In this document: in pieces, positions 7,877 to 15,914 of the stretch | Position numbering within the stretch: position 1 is the first letter of the stretch | Layout: each line of letters starts with the position of its first letter | DNA from: JALOAP01 sp964632355 | Lineage (GTDB): Bacteria; Chloroflexota; Dehalococcoidia; Tepidiformales; Tepidiformaceae | Length of the DNA: 45,621 nt | Assembly (NCBI GenBank): GCA_964632355.1 | Contig: CAZWBW010000009.1 | Location: 1-45,621 of the forward strand | Direction: 5' to 3' | Notes under the pieces: model-generated | The model's input: the letters and a program-made list of their open reading frames with translations, nothing else | Told to the model about the DNA's origin: nothing | Databases searched by the model: none | Made by a program: the position numbers and the translations under genes

Positions 7877-7890
7877 CCGGGGCCTCGTTT
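7861..7890 (+). terminator. Terminator overlapping lysC stop codon
   Basis: CGAGGCCCCGG and CCGGGGCCTCG form an 11-bp stem with loop AGTAA, which contains the stop codon, followed by TTTTC. Confidence 0.88.
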
Positions 7891-7905
7891 TCGCCTCCGA
7901 CAACA

Positions 7906-7935
7906 AGGCCCTTCGCCCGGCCGGGCGAAGGGCCT
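7906..7935. terminator. Bidirectional terminator between lysC and glnA
   Basis: A perfect 15+15 base palindrome, AGGCCCTTCGCCCGG with its complement, lies downstream of both convergent genes. Short T-rich flanks occur on both strands. Confidence 0.85.
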
Positions 7936-7957
7936 GTTCCTTCCTGCTGCGTGCCGG

Positions 7958-9283
7958 CTAGAGCACCGGCAGGTATTCGTTCAGTTCGAAGTCCGTGATG
8001 TGGCGGCGGTAGCGCTCCCACTCGATGCGCTTGTTTTCGAGCAGGCTGTTGAACGTGTGCTCGCCGAGCGTCCTCCGCAGGAACTCCGACTTCTCGGCCT
8101 CGCGGATTGCCTCGTAGAGGCTCCCAGGCAGCATCCCGATGCCGCGCTCCTCCCGCTCCGCGTCCGTCATCTCGAACACGTTGCCTTCGAACGGTGGCGG
8201 CAGCGGGATTTCGTTCTCGATGCCATCGAGCCCCGCGGCGAGCATCACCGCGAACACGAGGTACGGGTTGCACGCCGGGTCGGGCGAGCGGTACTCGATG
8301 CGCGTGTGGATCTCCTTGCCCGGCTGGTATTCGGGGATGCGAATCAGGTCGCTCCGGTTGCGCCGCGCCCACGTCAGGTACACCGGCGCTTCGAACCCGG
8401 GCAGGAGCCGCTTGTAGCTGTTGACCCACTGGTTCGTGACCAGCGTGAGTTCCCGCGCGTAGTGCAGCAAGCCCGCGATGTACCCCCGTGCGATGGGGCT
8501 CAGGTGGTAGGGGTCGTCGGGGTCGAAAAACGCGTTTCGTTCACCTTTGAAGAGCGACTGGTGCACATGCATGCCGCTCCCGTTCTCGTTCGGGATGGGT
8601 TTCGGCATGAACGAAGCGAACACGCCGTGCGCCTGCGCGATCTCCTTCACCACCAGCCGGTACGTCATCGCCGCGTCGGCCATGGTGAGCGCGTCGGTGT
8701 AGCGCAGCGCGATCTCGTGCTGGCTCGGGGCTACTTCGTGGTGGCTGTACTCAACCTGGATGCCCATCGCCTCGAGCGCCAGCACCGTGTCGCGGCGCAG
8801 GTCGCTCGCCATGTCGGCCGTCTGGTCGAAGTACCCACCCTTGTCGAGCGGTTCGCGGTTGTACGGGTCCTTGAAGTAGAAGTACTCCATCTCCGGGCTC
8901 ACGTAGAACGTGTAGCCCAGGTCGGCAGCGCGCTTGAGTTGCTGGCGAAGGACGTACCGCGGGTCGCCTTCGAACGGGGTCCCGTCCGGCCGGATGATGT
9001 CGCAGAACATGCGCGCCACGCCCGGTTCCTTCGGGCGCCACGGGATGATCTGGAACGTGCTCGGGTCCGGGAGCGCGAGCATGTCCGATTCGTCGATGCG
9101 CGCGAACCCTTCGATGCTCGAACCATCGAAGCCCATGCCCTGTTCGAGCGCCTTCTCCAGCTCCGCCACTGTAATGGCGAACGATTTCAGGGAGCCGACG
9201 ATGTCGGTGAACCAGAGCCGGATGAACTTGATGTCGTGCTCGCGGCAGGCCGAAAGAACGTAGCTGGCGGATTCGTTGTTCAT
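7958..9283 (-). CDS. glnA: Glutamine synthetase, type I
   Basis: 441 residues. Family signatures seen are FDGSSIEGFARIDESDM near the start, YVSPEMEYFYF (metal ligands), EYSHHEVAPSQHEIALRY, the GSGMHVHQSLFKG catalytic stretch, NSYKRLLPGFEAPVYLTWARRNRSDLIRIP and RIEYRSPDPACNPYLVFAVM. It joins ammonia to glutamate using ATP. The length and absence of a clear adenylylation loop suit the GSI-alpha, feedback-inhibited class. ATG 9283 gives the family-typical start NNESASYVLSACREHDIKFI; GTG 9325 would add 14 residues. Neither has a close Shine-Dalgarno. Confidence 0.95.
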   Translation of the reverse strand: MNNESASYVLSACREHDIKFIRLWFTDIVGSLKSFAITVAELEKALEQGMGFDGSSIEGFARIDESDMLALPDPSTFQIIPWRPKEPGVARMFCDIIRPDGTPFEGDPRYVLRQQLKRAADLGYTFYVSPEMEYFYFKDPYNREPLDKGGYFDQTADMASDLRRDTVLALEAMGIQVEYSHHEVAPSQHEIALRYTDALTMADAAMTYRLVVKEIAQAHGVFASFMPKPIPNENGSGMHVHQSLFKGERNAFFDPDDPYHLSPIARGYIAGLLHYARELTLVTNQWVNSYKRLLPGFEAPVYLTWARRNRSDLIRIPEYQPGKEIHTRIEYRSPDPACNPYLVFAVMLAAGLDGIENEIPLPPPFEGNVFEMTDAEREERGIGMLPGSLYEAIREAEKSEFLRRTLGEHTFNSLLENKRIEWERYRRHITDFELNEYLPVL

Positions 9284-9332
9284 GGTGCGGGTACGAAGCT
9301 GCTCCGTTTGTGAGAACCGATCCACTGTACCG

Positions 9333-9358
9333 AGCCTGTGTTACAGGCTTGTGACGAA
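9333..9358. promoter_or_regulatory. Inverted repeat in glnA upstream region
   Basis: AGCCTG-TGTTA-CAGGCT is directly followed by GTGAC, also giving GTTAC-N6-GTGAC. Its position just upstream of glnA suggests a regulator site. The likeness to GlnR boxes is loose. Confidence 0.3.
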
Positions 9359-9510
9359 TTAAACCGGCCTCCGAATACTCCTCATCGTCCGCCCGCGTGG
9401 CGAAACGCGCCACCTGCATGTAAGCGCTTAGCAAGCGCCGGCTATTCCCCTTGATGCGCCCGGCTGCCCCTCCCGCCGACGCTGATCGCAATCCCGCAAA
9501 GGAGTCGCAA

Positions 9511-9774
9511 ATGAATCCGCGCGAGGCAGCGAAAGACCTCAAGACGCCCGCCGGCATCGATGCGAAGGAACTGGAGGGCGTGATCACCAACATCACCGCC
9601 CGCCGGAAGGAAATGCTCGACCGTCTGAAGGAAGACCCGGGCGAGTTCCCGGTGCTCCCGCCCGAAAAGGCATCGCAACCCGACGACCGAAACCGCGTTT
9701 CCTACGAGGAGCAGTGGATCCTCCAGAAGGAGCTCACCGAAGGCGAATACCCACCCGGCCCCGATTCCGAGTAA
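9511..9774 (+). CDS. Small acidic hypothetical protein
   Basis: 87 residues, with AAAGGAG 6 nt before ATG 9511. It is hydrophilic and charged (NPREAAKDLKTPAGIDAKEL; VITNITARRKEMLDRLKEDP) and ends ELTEGEYPPGPDSE. It has no membrane segment or cysteine. I recognise no family. The strong ribosome binding site supports translation. Confidence 0.7.
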   Translation: MNPREAAKDLKTPAGIDAKELEGVITNITARRKEMLDRLKEDPGEFPVLPPEKASQPDDRNRVSYEEQWILQKELTEGEYPPGPDSE

Positions 9775-9875
9775 AGCTGCGGATTGCGACGGCGCTGCGA
9801 TCGTCCCGCGAGCCCTGTCGGCCGGCTGATCCGGGCCCGCGACTACGCTGGTGGCATACCGAAATGGAGGCCTCT

Positions 9876-10118
9876 ATGCAAGAGAATCCCGTGCGAGAGC
9901 GCATGACCGTCGTCACATCCGACGAGCAGGAGTGCGGCATCGTCGACCGGATCGAAGGCGACAGCATCAAGCTCACGAAGGACCAGTCGGGCCAGCACCA
10001 CTGGATCCCGATGACCTGGGTCACCCGCGTCGATGACCGTGTCCACCTGGATCGGCCGGGCTCACAGGCTGTGAAGGAGTGGCTGAGCATGCCACCGGAG
10101 GGGCGTCACCAGGCCTAG
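9876..10118 (+). CDS. DUF2171 domain protein
   Basis: 80 residues. The core matches DUF2171: VRERMTVVTSDEQECGIVDR, IEGDSIKLTKDQSGQHHWIP, MTWVTRVDDRVHLDRPGSQA. These small beta-rich, PRC-barrel-like proteins have no settled role. ATG 9876 is preferred over ATG 9864 because GGAGG lies 5 nt upstream of it. Confidence 0.85.
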   Translation: MQENPVRERMTVVTSDEQECGIVDRIEGDSIKLTKDQSGQHHWIPMTWVTRVDDRVHLDRPGSQAVKEWLSMPPEGRHQA

Positions 10119-10138
10119 GCGGAGCGCGGCAGGTGTGC

Positions 10139-10162
10139 GGCGGAGGCAGCGGTGCCTCCGCC
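10139..10162 (+). terminator. Hairpin after DUF2171 gene
   Basis: A 10-bp stem GGCGGAGGCA / TGCCTCCGCC with loop GCGG lies just upstream of the radC -10 element. There is no real T tract, so termination is inferred from the stem and position. Confidence 0.55.
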
Positions 10163-10186
10163 GTTCGCTATGCGTATTATTCGCGC

Positions 10187-10912
10187 GTGAGCGAACAGCG
10201 CACCGCCCCCTATCGCAGCATCCGCGAACTCGACGAGACCGAACGCCCGCGCGAGAAGCTGCTCCGCCACGGCCCCAGCGTGCTCAGCGATGCCGAACTG
10301 CTCGCGATCGTGCTTGGCTCCGGGCTGCGGGGCGAAAACGTCATCGATCTCGCCCGTCGTGTCCTCGAAACCGTTGGCAACCTGCCGGGGCTGGTTCGCG
10401 CCGACACCCGCGCCCTTCAGCGCACGAAGGGCCTCGGCCCCGCGAAGGCCGCCCAGGTCGCCGCCGCCATCGAACTCGGGCGGCGTGTTCAGCAGATCGA
10501 TCCGGAGCAGCGCCCGCTGCTCACCTCACCCGACGCCGTGTTCCGTCACTTCGGGAGCCGGCTCCTCGGCCGCCCGAAAGAGAGCTTGCTCGTCCTTTCG
10601 CTCGATACGAAGGGGCGCCTCATCGGGGCTCCGGCCACCTTCGAAGGCAACGTGAATGCCGTCAGCATCCGTGCGGCCGAGGTCTTCAAGGACCCCGTCA
10701 TCCTCGAAGCGAAGTCGGTGATCTTCGTGCACAACCACCCGTCGGGCGACCCGAGTCCCAGTCCCCAGGACGTTGCCGTCACCGAAGCGCTGATCCAGGC
10801 CGGCGAAGTGCTCGAAATCCCCGTCAACGACCACATCATCGTGGGGCAGGGCAGCTACGTGAGCATGTACCGCGAAGGGCTCGCGTTCAGGCGCAACGGG
10901 CGCCGGAGATAG
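10187..10912 (+). CDS. radC: RadC family JAMM/MPN+ protein
   Basis: 241 residues. The N-terminal UPF0758 region (RPREKLLRHGPSVLSDAELL and a helix-hairpin-helix at TKGLGPAKAAQVAAAIELGR) is followed by the JAMM metal motif HNHPSGDPSPSPQD. The cellular role of RadC proteins is unproven; links to repair and recombination are historical. GTG 10187 gives the family start SEQRTAPYRSIRELDETERP and lies 6 nt after TATTAT (10175-10180), so the gene is probably leaderless. Confidence 0.93.
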   Translation: MSEQRTAPYRSIRELDETERPREKLLRHGPSVLSDAELLAIVLGSGLRGENVIDLARRVLETVGNLPGLVRADTRALQRTKGLGPAKAAQVAAAIELGRRVQQIDPEQRPLLTSPDAVFRHFGSRLLGRPKESLLVLSLDTKGRLIGAPATFEGNVNAVSIRAAEVFKDPVILEAKSVIFVHNHPSGDPSPSPQDVAVTEALIQAGEVLEIPVNDHIIVGQGSYVSMYREGLAFRRNGRRR

Positions 10913-11031
10913 CTCCGTGCGGAGCCGAATGCCCGCAACCTGTCTGCACGTTTCGATTGACCCTTCATACTGGCCGGATTACGTTCGCAAACGGCCATGT
11001 GCCACAAACGCGTTGATCCAGGTAGCCTACG

Positions 11032-12381
11032 ATGGCCGACGAGGTCCTTGCCCGGGATCTGCTTGAGGATGCCCGTGCGCTCATTGCCGAGCGTGAATGG
11101 GCCAAGGTCATCGCGCTCGTTACATCCCTCCATCCGGCTGACCTGAGCGACCTGGTCCTCTCCCTCCCGGAGGAGGACCGCCGCGAACTACTCGACCAAC
11201 TCCCGACCGACATCGTTGCCCAGCTCTTCGAGTTCGTTGAAGACGACGAACTCCGCGAGCTCATTCGCGGCATCGGCATCGAAGACCTCCCCGCCGTCCT
11301 CGAAGAGGTCGAGGACGACATCGCTGCCGACGTCATCCAGCAACTCGATCCCCAGGAGGCGGTCGAGACACTCGCAGCCCTCGACCGCGCGGATGAAGTC
11401 GCCGAGCTCATGCAGTACGGCATCGAATCCGCCGGCGGCATCATGCGCCGCGGGTTCGTCGCCCTCAACGAAGGCATCACCGTCGGCCAGGCGATCGACT
11501 ATCTGCGGGTTCTCCGCCCGCCGTCCGAAAAGGCGTATTACCTCTACATCGTCGACGACGACGGCCGCCTGCTGGGTACCGTCAGCATTCGCGACCTGCT
11601 CGTCTCCTCGCCGCGCACGCTGCTGTCCGAGATCACGAACCACGAAGTGCACGCGGTCACCACGGAGACCGACCAGGAAGAGGCCGCCCGTCTGCTGCAG
11701 CGCTACAACCTGCTCGCCGTCCCCGTCGTCGATGACGAAGGCCGCCTCGAAGGCGTTACCACCGCCGACGACCTCATCGACGTCCTGCAGGAAGAAGCGA
11801 CGGAGGACATGTACCGGCTCGCCGGTATCCACGAAGAGGAGACGATCCTCTCTCCCGTACGCCAGTCGCTGAAGCGCCGCATCCCGTGGCTCATCGTGAA
11901 CCTCATCGGCGCGTTTGCCGTCGCGTTCATCATCTCGCCATTCGAAGACACCATCGCGCGCGCCGCGCTCCTGGCGGTGTTCATGCCGATCATCGCGGGC
12001 CATGCGGGGAACAGGGGTGTGCAGGTCGCCACGCTGGTCGTGCGCGGGCTCGCGCTGAACCAGGTCGGAGGACGAGACATCTGGCTCATCCTGCGCAAGG
12101 AGCTCGCCTTCGGACTGGTGCACGGCCTCCTCGCCGGTTCGCTCGTGGCAGCCCTGGCGGTCATGTTGTCCGGGAACCTCTGGCTGGCAGTCGTCGTAAT
12201 GTTCGCCCTGCTGGTCAACGTGTTGGTCGCGGGCCTCGTAGGAAGCGCCGTGCCACTTCTGCTACGCCGGTTCGGCGCCGATCCCGCGGTCAGCTCCATT
12301 TGGCTGACCACGTTCACCGACATGTTTGGGTTCCTGGTCCTCCTCGGACTGGCCACTATCTTCATCAAGCAGCTGGAGTAG
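11032..12381 (+). CDS. mgtE: MgtE family magnesium transporter
   Basis: 449 residues in the standard MgtE order: superhelical N domain (about 1-130; LHPADLSDLVLSLPEEDRRE), two CBS domains (about 135-260; GIMRRGFVALNEGITVGQAI, YNLLAVPVVDDEGRLEGVTT) and five membrane helices from about 280, with the pore signature PIIAGHAGNRGVQ. It is a Mg2+-gated Mg2+ channel of the cytoplasmic membrane. The 119-base upstream region is too short for an M-box riboswitch and shows no match to one. The gene converges with a small gene starting its stop 4 bases downstream. Confidence 0.95.
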   Translation: MADEVLARDLLEDARALIAEREWAKVIALVTSLHPADLSDLVLSLPEEDRRELLDQLPTDIVAQLFEFVEDDELRELIRGIGIEDLPAVLEEVEDDIAADVIQQLDPQEAVETLAALDRADEVAELMQYGIESAGGIMRRGFVALNEGITVGQAIDYLRVLRPPSEKAYYLYIVDDDGRLLGTVSIRDLLVSSPRTLLSEITNHEVHAVTTETDQEEAARLLQRYNLLAVPVVDDEGRLEGVTTADDLIDVLQEEATEDMYRLAGIHEEETILSPVRQSLKRRIPWLIVNLIGAFAVAFIISPFEDTIARAALLAVFMPIIAGHAGNRGVQVATLVVRGLALNQVGGRDIWLILRKELAFGLVHGLLAGSLVAALAVMLSGNLWLAVVVMFALLVNVLVAGLVGSAVPLLLRRFGADPAVSSIWLTTFTDMFGFLVLLGLATIFIKQLE

Positions 12382-12385
12382 CCGC

Positions 12386-12616
12386 CTACTCCCGCTTCTG
12401 GCGCATCGGGAAGAGTTCCTCTTCCGTGTACTCGCGTTCGTCGCGCTCGTTCGGCGGCGAGACGCTGGTCAGCGGCGTGAACGATGGCGCGTCGCTCGCC
12501 GGGAACGATTCTTCGCTCTGCTCGTCGACCTGCTCGTCGAGCCGCTCGCGCTCTTGGGCGCTCTGCCGGGTGGTCGTGGCGGGTTCCTGCTCGTGGCGGT
12601 GTTCCGGGTTCGTCAT
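12386..12616 (-). CDS. Small hydrophilic protein with SFPASDAPSFTP motif
   Basis: 76 residues, no hydrophobic segment, very rich in Glu, Gln and Arg. It contains LDEQVDEQSEESFPASDAPS near its middle. A second small gene at 13877-14080 carries almost the same block. Similar 'SFPASDPP' proteins are widespread hypotheticals in bacteria with no assigned function. The likely ribosome binding site is GAAGGTG about 6 nt upstream of ATG 12616. Confidence 0.72.
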   Translation of the reverse strand: MTNPEHRHEQEPATTTRQSAQERERLDEQVDEQSEESFPASDAPSFTPLTSVSPPNERDEREYTEEELFPMRQKRE

Positions 12617-12787
12617 CCTGCACCTTCACCCGCGAAGAGTGCACCGGTTCGGCGCCAGCGGGCCGTCCCACAGTACGTCGTTCTCGCTGCGCCGCGGGTG
12701 AACGCCATCACAACGCGCTCGCGAAACCGTGACAACGGCGCCCCCTCCTGGCGCGGCGCGTCCCCGTGCGTCCTTCGCAGGAAGGCG

Positions 12788-12793
12788 TAGACT
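12788..12793 (+). promoter_or_regulatory. TAGACT -10 element, leaderless start of the crotonase gene
   Basis: TAGACT ends 9 nt before ATG 12803 and no Shine-Dalgarno intervenes. This spacing puts the transcription start at or next to the start codon. Confidence 0.6.
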
Positions 12794-12802
12794 TTCCACG
12801 CT

Positions 12803-13609
12803 ATGAACACGCTCACCTTTGAAAAAGATGGCCCTATCGGCATCCTCACGCTGAATCGACCCGAACGGCTCAACGCGATCAACCACGAGATGCTGCGCGA
12901 ACTGCGCGCCTTCTGGGATGAGCGTCACCGCGACTACGCCACCCGGATCGTCATCGTCACCGGCGCCGGCCGCGGCTTCTGCGCCGGGCTCGACCTCAAG
13001 GCAGGCGGCGAGCAGGGCCAGTGGCAGCCCGGCGTCGGGCCCGTGCAGGATTCCTACACCTTCCAGAGCGACATCGCCGACCTGGTGGTGAAGATGCGCC
13101 GCGCCCCGCAGCCGATCATCGCGGCGGTGAACGGCCCCGCCACGGGCGGCGGCCTCTCGATCGCTATCGCTTCCGACATCCGCATCGGCACGGAGCATGC
13201 CCGCTTCGCCTGTTCGTTCCTCAACCTCGGGCTGAGCGGCTGCGACGTCGGGAGTTCGTATCACCTCCCGAAGATCGTTGGTGCAGCGCACGCGGCGGAC
13301 ATGATCTATTCCGGCCGTCTGGTGGATGCCGCCGAGGCGAAGGAGATGGGCCTCATCACGAAGATCGTCGAACCAGGAGAGCTCCTGCCGACCGCGCTCA
13401 GCATCGCGAAGGGCATCGTCACGAAGTCGAGCCCGCTCGGTTTGCGCCTGTCGAAGGAAGTCCTGAACGAGACGGTCACCGGCATCTCGCTCGAAAACGC
13501 ACTCAAGCTCGAAAACCGGAACCAGATCCTCGCGTCCCAGACCGCCGACGCACGCGAAGCGCGCCAGGCCTGGTTCGAAAAGCGCGACCCGCAGTGGAAG
13601 GACGCCTGA
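12803..13609 (+). CDS. Enoyl-CoA hydratase/isomerase family protein
   Basis: 268 residues. The crotonase fold shows IGILTLNRPERLNAIN, the first oxyanion-hole loop GRGFCAGLDLKAG and the second loop GPATGGGLSIAIASDIRIG. The usual catalytic segment reads LNLGLSGCDVGSSYHLPKIV, where hydratases often have a Glu; here a Cys-Asp pair is seen, so dehydration/hydration of enoyl-CoA is likely but not certain. Probably fatty-acid or branched-chain acyl-CoA breakdown, possibly alongside the acyl-CoA dehydrogenase at 19353. ATG 12803 appears leaderless. Confidence 0.92.
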   Translation: MNTLTFEKDGPIGILTLNRPERLNAINHEMLRELRAFWDERHRDYATRIVIVTGAGRGFCAGLDLKAGGEQGQWQPGVGPVQDSYTFQSDIADLVVKMRRAPQPIIAAVNGPATGGGLSIAIASDIRIGTEHARFACSFLNLGLSGCDVGSSYHLPKIVGAAHAADMIYSGRLVDAAEAKEMGLITKIVEPGELLPTALSIAKGIVTKSSPLGLRLSKEVLNETVTGISLENALKLENRNQILASQTADAREARQAWFEKRDPQWKDA

Positions 13610-13634
13610 CGCCGGGCCCGTGTAACCGTGTGAC

Positions 13635-13658
13635 GAAGGGCACCCCGGGGTGCCCTTC
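13635..13658 (+). terminator. Terminator after crotonase gene
   Basis: A perfect 24-base palindrome GAAGGGCACCCC/GGGGTGCCCTTC is followed by ATTCAT. Confidence 0.8.
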
Positions 13659-13876
13659 ATTCATGCTCGCGAGACCCCCTCGTAGTTGATAAACCCAGGC
13701 CTGGGCCTGGGCCAGCGGAACCGGGCCGCTCACCACCGCCGCATCGGGGATCGGAGCACCGGGCACCAGCGCGCAAGTTACGAAACCGCCGCAACTCTCG
13801 CGGCACCTCGTTGCCCCTCGCCAGAACCGGTTTCGCCTCGGGCATACTGGATCGAAATAGTCCACGGAGGTGCGCG

Positions 13877-14080
13877 GTGGACCGAGAACGCGACACAACG
13901 CTGGAGCCGGAAACGTTCGTCCTTGGCGAACACCGGGATGCCGAACACGACGCCGACGACGTGGACGAGCAGGCGGAGCAGTCCTTCCCGGCCAGCGACC
14001 CTCCGTCGTTCACGCCAGTTACGGGCTACGGCGTGAGGCCCCCGGAGCCCGCATCGAAGGGCGGCAGCACTCCGGGCTAG
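13877..14080 (+). CDS. Small hydrophilic protein with SFPASDPPSFTP motif
   Basis: 67 residues from GTG 13877, with CGGAGG 6 nt upstream. Residues about 30-50 read VDEQAEQSFPASDPPSFTPV, nearly the same as the block in the small protein at 12386-12616, while the flanks are unrelated. It is highly acidic with no cysteines or membrane segments. Function unknown. The paralogy suggests the motif itself is the working part. Confidence 0.75.
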   Translation: MDRERDTTLEPETFVLGEHRDAEHDADDVDEQAEQSFPASDPPSFTPVTGYGVRPPEPASKGGSTPG

Positions 14081-14123
14081 AACCACCGGGCGGGGGTGGG
14101 TTCGGCATAGGCCAAGCTGATGC

Positions 14124-14129
14124 TAGAAT
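14124..14129 (+). promoter_or_regulatory. Candidate -10 of citrate synthase gene
   Basis: TAGAAT lies 72 nt before the GTG start. The implied leader contains a perfect 16-base palindrome CGCCCGTGCACGGGCG at 14161-14176. Confidence 0.45.
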
Positions 14130-14201
14130 CCGCGGGACGTATGTCACTGTATACAATCGGCGCCCGTGCACGGGCGTTAGTTTCCGCGAAGTGAGGACAC
14201 T

Positions 14202-15335
14202 GTGACCGAAATCGCCCGAGGGCTCGAGGGAGTAAACGTAACCACCACCAAGCTCTGCCGAATCGATGGGCTGAAAGGCGAGCTGGTTTACGCGGGCTAC
14301 AACATCTACGACCTGGCCGAGCACTCCACCTTCGAAGAGGTTGCCTACCTCCTCTGGAATCAGCGCCTCCCGAACCAGCAGGAGCTCGACGAACTCAAGG
14401 CGAAGCTCCACGCCGAACGCGGCCTCGACGACCTCGTCGAGCGCGTCCTCCGCGAAATCTGGTCCGAAGTCCGGCCGATGCGCACGCTCGAAGTCGCCGT
14501 CGAGCTGCTCGGCGCCAAGGACTCGAAGTCGAGCGACCTTTCGAACGCGCAGCTGAAGCAGACGGCCGCCCGCCTCACCGCCAAGATGGCCACCGTCCTC
14601 GCCGCGTACCACCGGCTCCGCAGCGGCCACGAACCCGTCGCCCCGCGTGACGACCTCGGCCACGCCGCGAACTTCCTCTACATGCTCACCGGCGAGGAGC
14701 CGAGCGACCTCGCAAAGCGCGTGTTCGACGTCGCGATGATTCTCCACGCCGAGCACGAGATGAACGCGTCGACGTTCTCCGCGATGGTCACCGCTTCCAC
14801 GCTCAGCGACATGTACTCGGCTATCGCGTCCGCTATCGGCACGCTCAAGGGGCCCCTGCACGGTGGCGCCAACGAAGCCGTCTACAAGACGCTCGAGGCC
14901 ATCGGTTCGGAAGACAACGTCAAGCCCTATGTCGACGACCTGCTCGCGCGTGGCGAACGGGTTATGGGCATCGGCCACCGCATCTACAAGACCACCGACC
15001 CGCGCGCCGTCATTCTCGAGCGCCTCGGCCACGAAGTCGCCCAGACCTCGCCGGACCGCTGGTACTTCGACCTCTCGCTCAAGCTGCGCGACTACCTCGC
15101 CGAGAAGCTCGAAGGGAAGCCGCTCTACCCGAACGTCGACTTCTTCAGCGCGTCGGTCTACAAGATGCTCGGCATCCCGAGCGACCTCTACACGCCGATC
15201 TTCGCCCTCGCGCGAATCACCGGCTGGACCGCGCACCTGCTCGAGCAGTACGCCGACAACCGGCTCGTGCGCCCGAACGCCGTCTACCAGGGCGAAGAAA
15301 ACAAGCAGTACGTGCCGATCGGCGAGCGCTCGTAG
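14202..15335 (+). CDS. gltA: Citrate synthase
   Basis: 377 residues, the short (type I, dimeric) citrate synthase length. Catalytic residues are visible: His185 in HAEHEMNAST, His220 in GPLHGGANE and Asp313 in YPNVDFFS. GHRIYKTTDPRA carries the substrate-binding Arg. It condenses acetyl-CoA with oxaloacetate at TCA cycle entry. A methylcitrate synthase is a possible alternative in this family, but no prp genes are nearby. GTG 14202 follows GTGAGGA and gives the standard start. Confidence 0.95.
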   Translation: MTEIARGLEGVNVTTTKLCRIDGLKGELVYAGYNIYDLAEHSTFEEVAYLLWNQRLPNQQELDELKAKLHAERGLDDLVERVLREIWSEVRPMRTLEVAVELLGAKDSKSSDLSNAQLKQTAARLTAKMATVLAAYHRLRSGHEPVAPRDDLGHAANFLYMLTGEEPSDLAKRVFDVAMILHAEHEMNASTFSAMVTASTLSDMYSAIASAIGTLKGPLHGGANEAVYKTLEAIGSEDNVKPYVDDLLARGERVMGIGHRIYKTTDPRAVILERLGHEVAQTSPDRWYFDLSLKLRDYLAEKLEGKPLYPNVDFFSASVYKMLGIPSDLYTPIFALARITGWTAHLLEQYADNRLVRPNAVYQGEENKQYVPIGERS

Positions 15336-15357
15336 CGCCTCCATTCGTCACACCAGC

Positions 15358-15395
15358 GCAGAAACGGGAGGAGCATCTGCCCCTCCCGTTTCTGC
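15358..15395 (+). terminator. Terminator after citrate synthase gene
   Basis: A 14-bp perfect stem (GCAGAAACGGGAGG with its complement at 15382-15395) encloses a 10-base loop. There is no T tract. Confidence 0.7.
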
Positions 15396-15410
15396 GTCCC
15401 GGAGGCCACG

Positions 15411-15722
15411 ATGGGTTCGTGCCCGGCACGTACTGCGCATTCGTGGCCTCCATCGAACCGGGATCGCCGAGGTCACGTACGACCTGGTGGCTTCCGACGA
15501 GATCTCCTTCGTCTCTTCGAACTCGTCGACGGCGAGTGGAAGCTGCGGACGCCAGCCGTGCCGGTCAACAACCCGCCGGCCACGCCTCGTGCTCCGAAGA
15601 CCGGCACCGGCACCATCACCGCCGAATCCGACGCCGTTGATCTGCTGGTAATCGTCGCGGTTGGGGGCGCCGCGGCTGCTGCCACCGGCGTCGCCGGGGC
15701 GGTCGCGCTCAGCAGGCGCTAA
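15411..15722 (+). pseudogene. Remnant of a surface protein with C-terminal membrane anchor, two apparent frameshifts
   Basis: Three overlapping frames each read like protein in turn: VPGTYCAFVASIEPG from about 15419, IAEVTYDLVASDEISFV from about 15464, and LFELVDGEWKLRTPAVPVNN to the stop at 15722. One missing base near 15462 and one near 15515 would join them. The end has PKTGTG, a hydrophobic stretch (LLVIVAVGGAAAAATGVAGA) and SRR, resembling a sortase-type cell-wall sorting tail, though the leading Leu is absent. An ATG at 15411 follows GGAGG and stays in the last frame only, so the gene could also be read as an intact 103-residue ORF with a meaningless first half. Confidence 0.4.
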
Positions 15723-15751
15723 CCGCCCGGCGCGCCGGCCAACCAGGAGAG

Positions 15752-15772
15752 GCCGCTCGAGCGGAGCGGCCC
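15752..15772. terminator. Hairpin downstream of the anchor-protein remnant
   Basis: GGCCGCTC and GAGCGGCC form an 8-bp stem with a 5-base loop, followed by a C run and GTTTCG. Confidence 0.6.
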
Positions 15773-15914
15773 CCGTTTCGTGCGCTAGCCCTGTGCCGCC
15801 CGGAGTGCCGCAACGAGTTCGTCGACCGTCTTCCCGACGATCTCCGCCTGCACTCCGACCCGGATGTCCTTTAGGGCGCGAGCGCCTGCCGCGACCTCGC
15901 GATAGATTCATGCT

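Noticed and set aside
9333..9358. A classical GlnR/TnrA operator before glnA
   Set aside because: The inverted repeat is present but matches neither the TGTNA-N7-TNACA nor the full actinobacterial GlnR pattern; kept only as a weak regulatory feature.
10913..11031. Possible Mg2+-sensing M-box leader before mgtE
   Set aside because: The region is shorter than an M-box and lacks its conserved blocks.
13680..13800. A minus-strand stretch reading ALVPGAPIPDAAVVSGPVPL then AQAQAWVYQL
   Set aside because: It is coding-like over about 35 residues but has no start or ribosome binding site and runs into a terminator. At most a relic.
15785..15907. A 40-codon minus-strand frame with VGVQAEIVGKTVDELVAALR
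   Set aside because: No start codon in a sensible place and no recognised family. It may be a relic, but I cannot support it as a gene.
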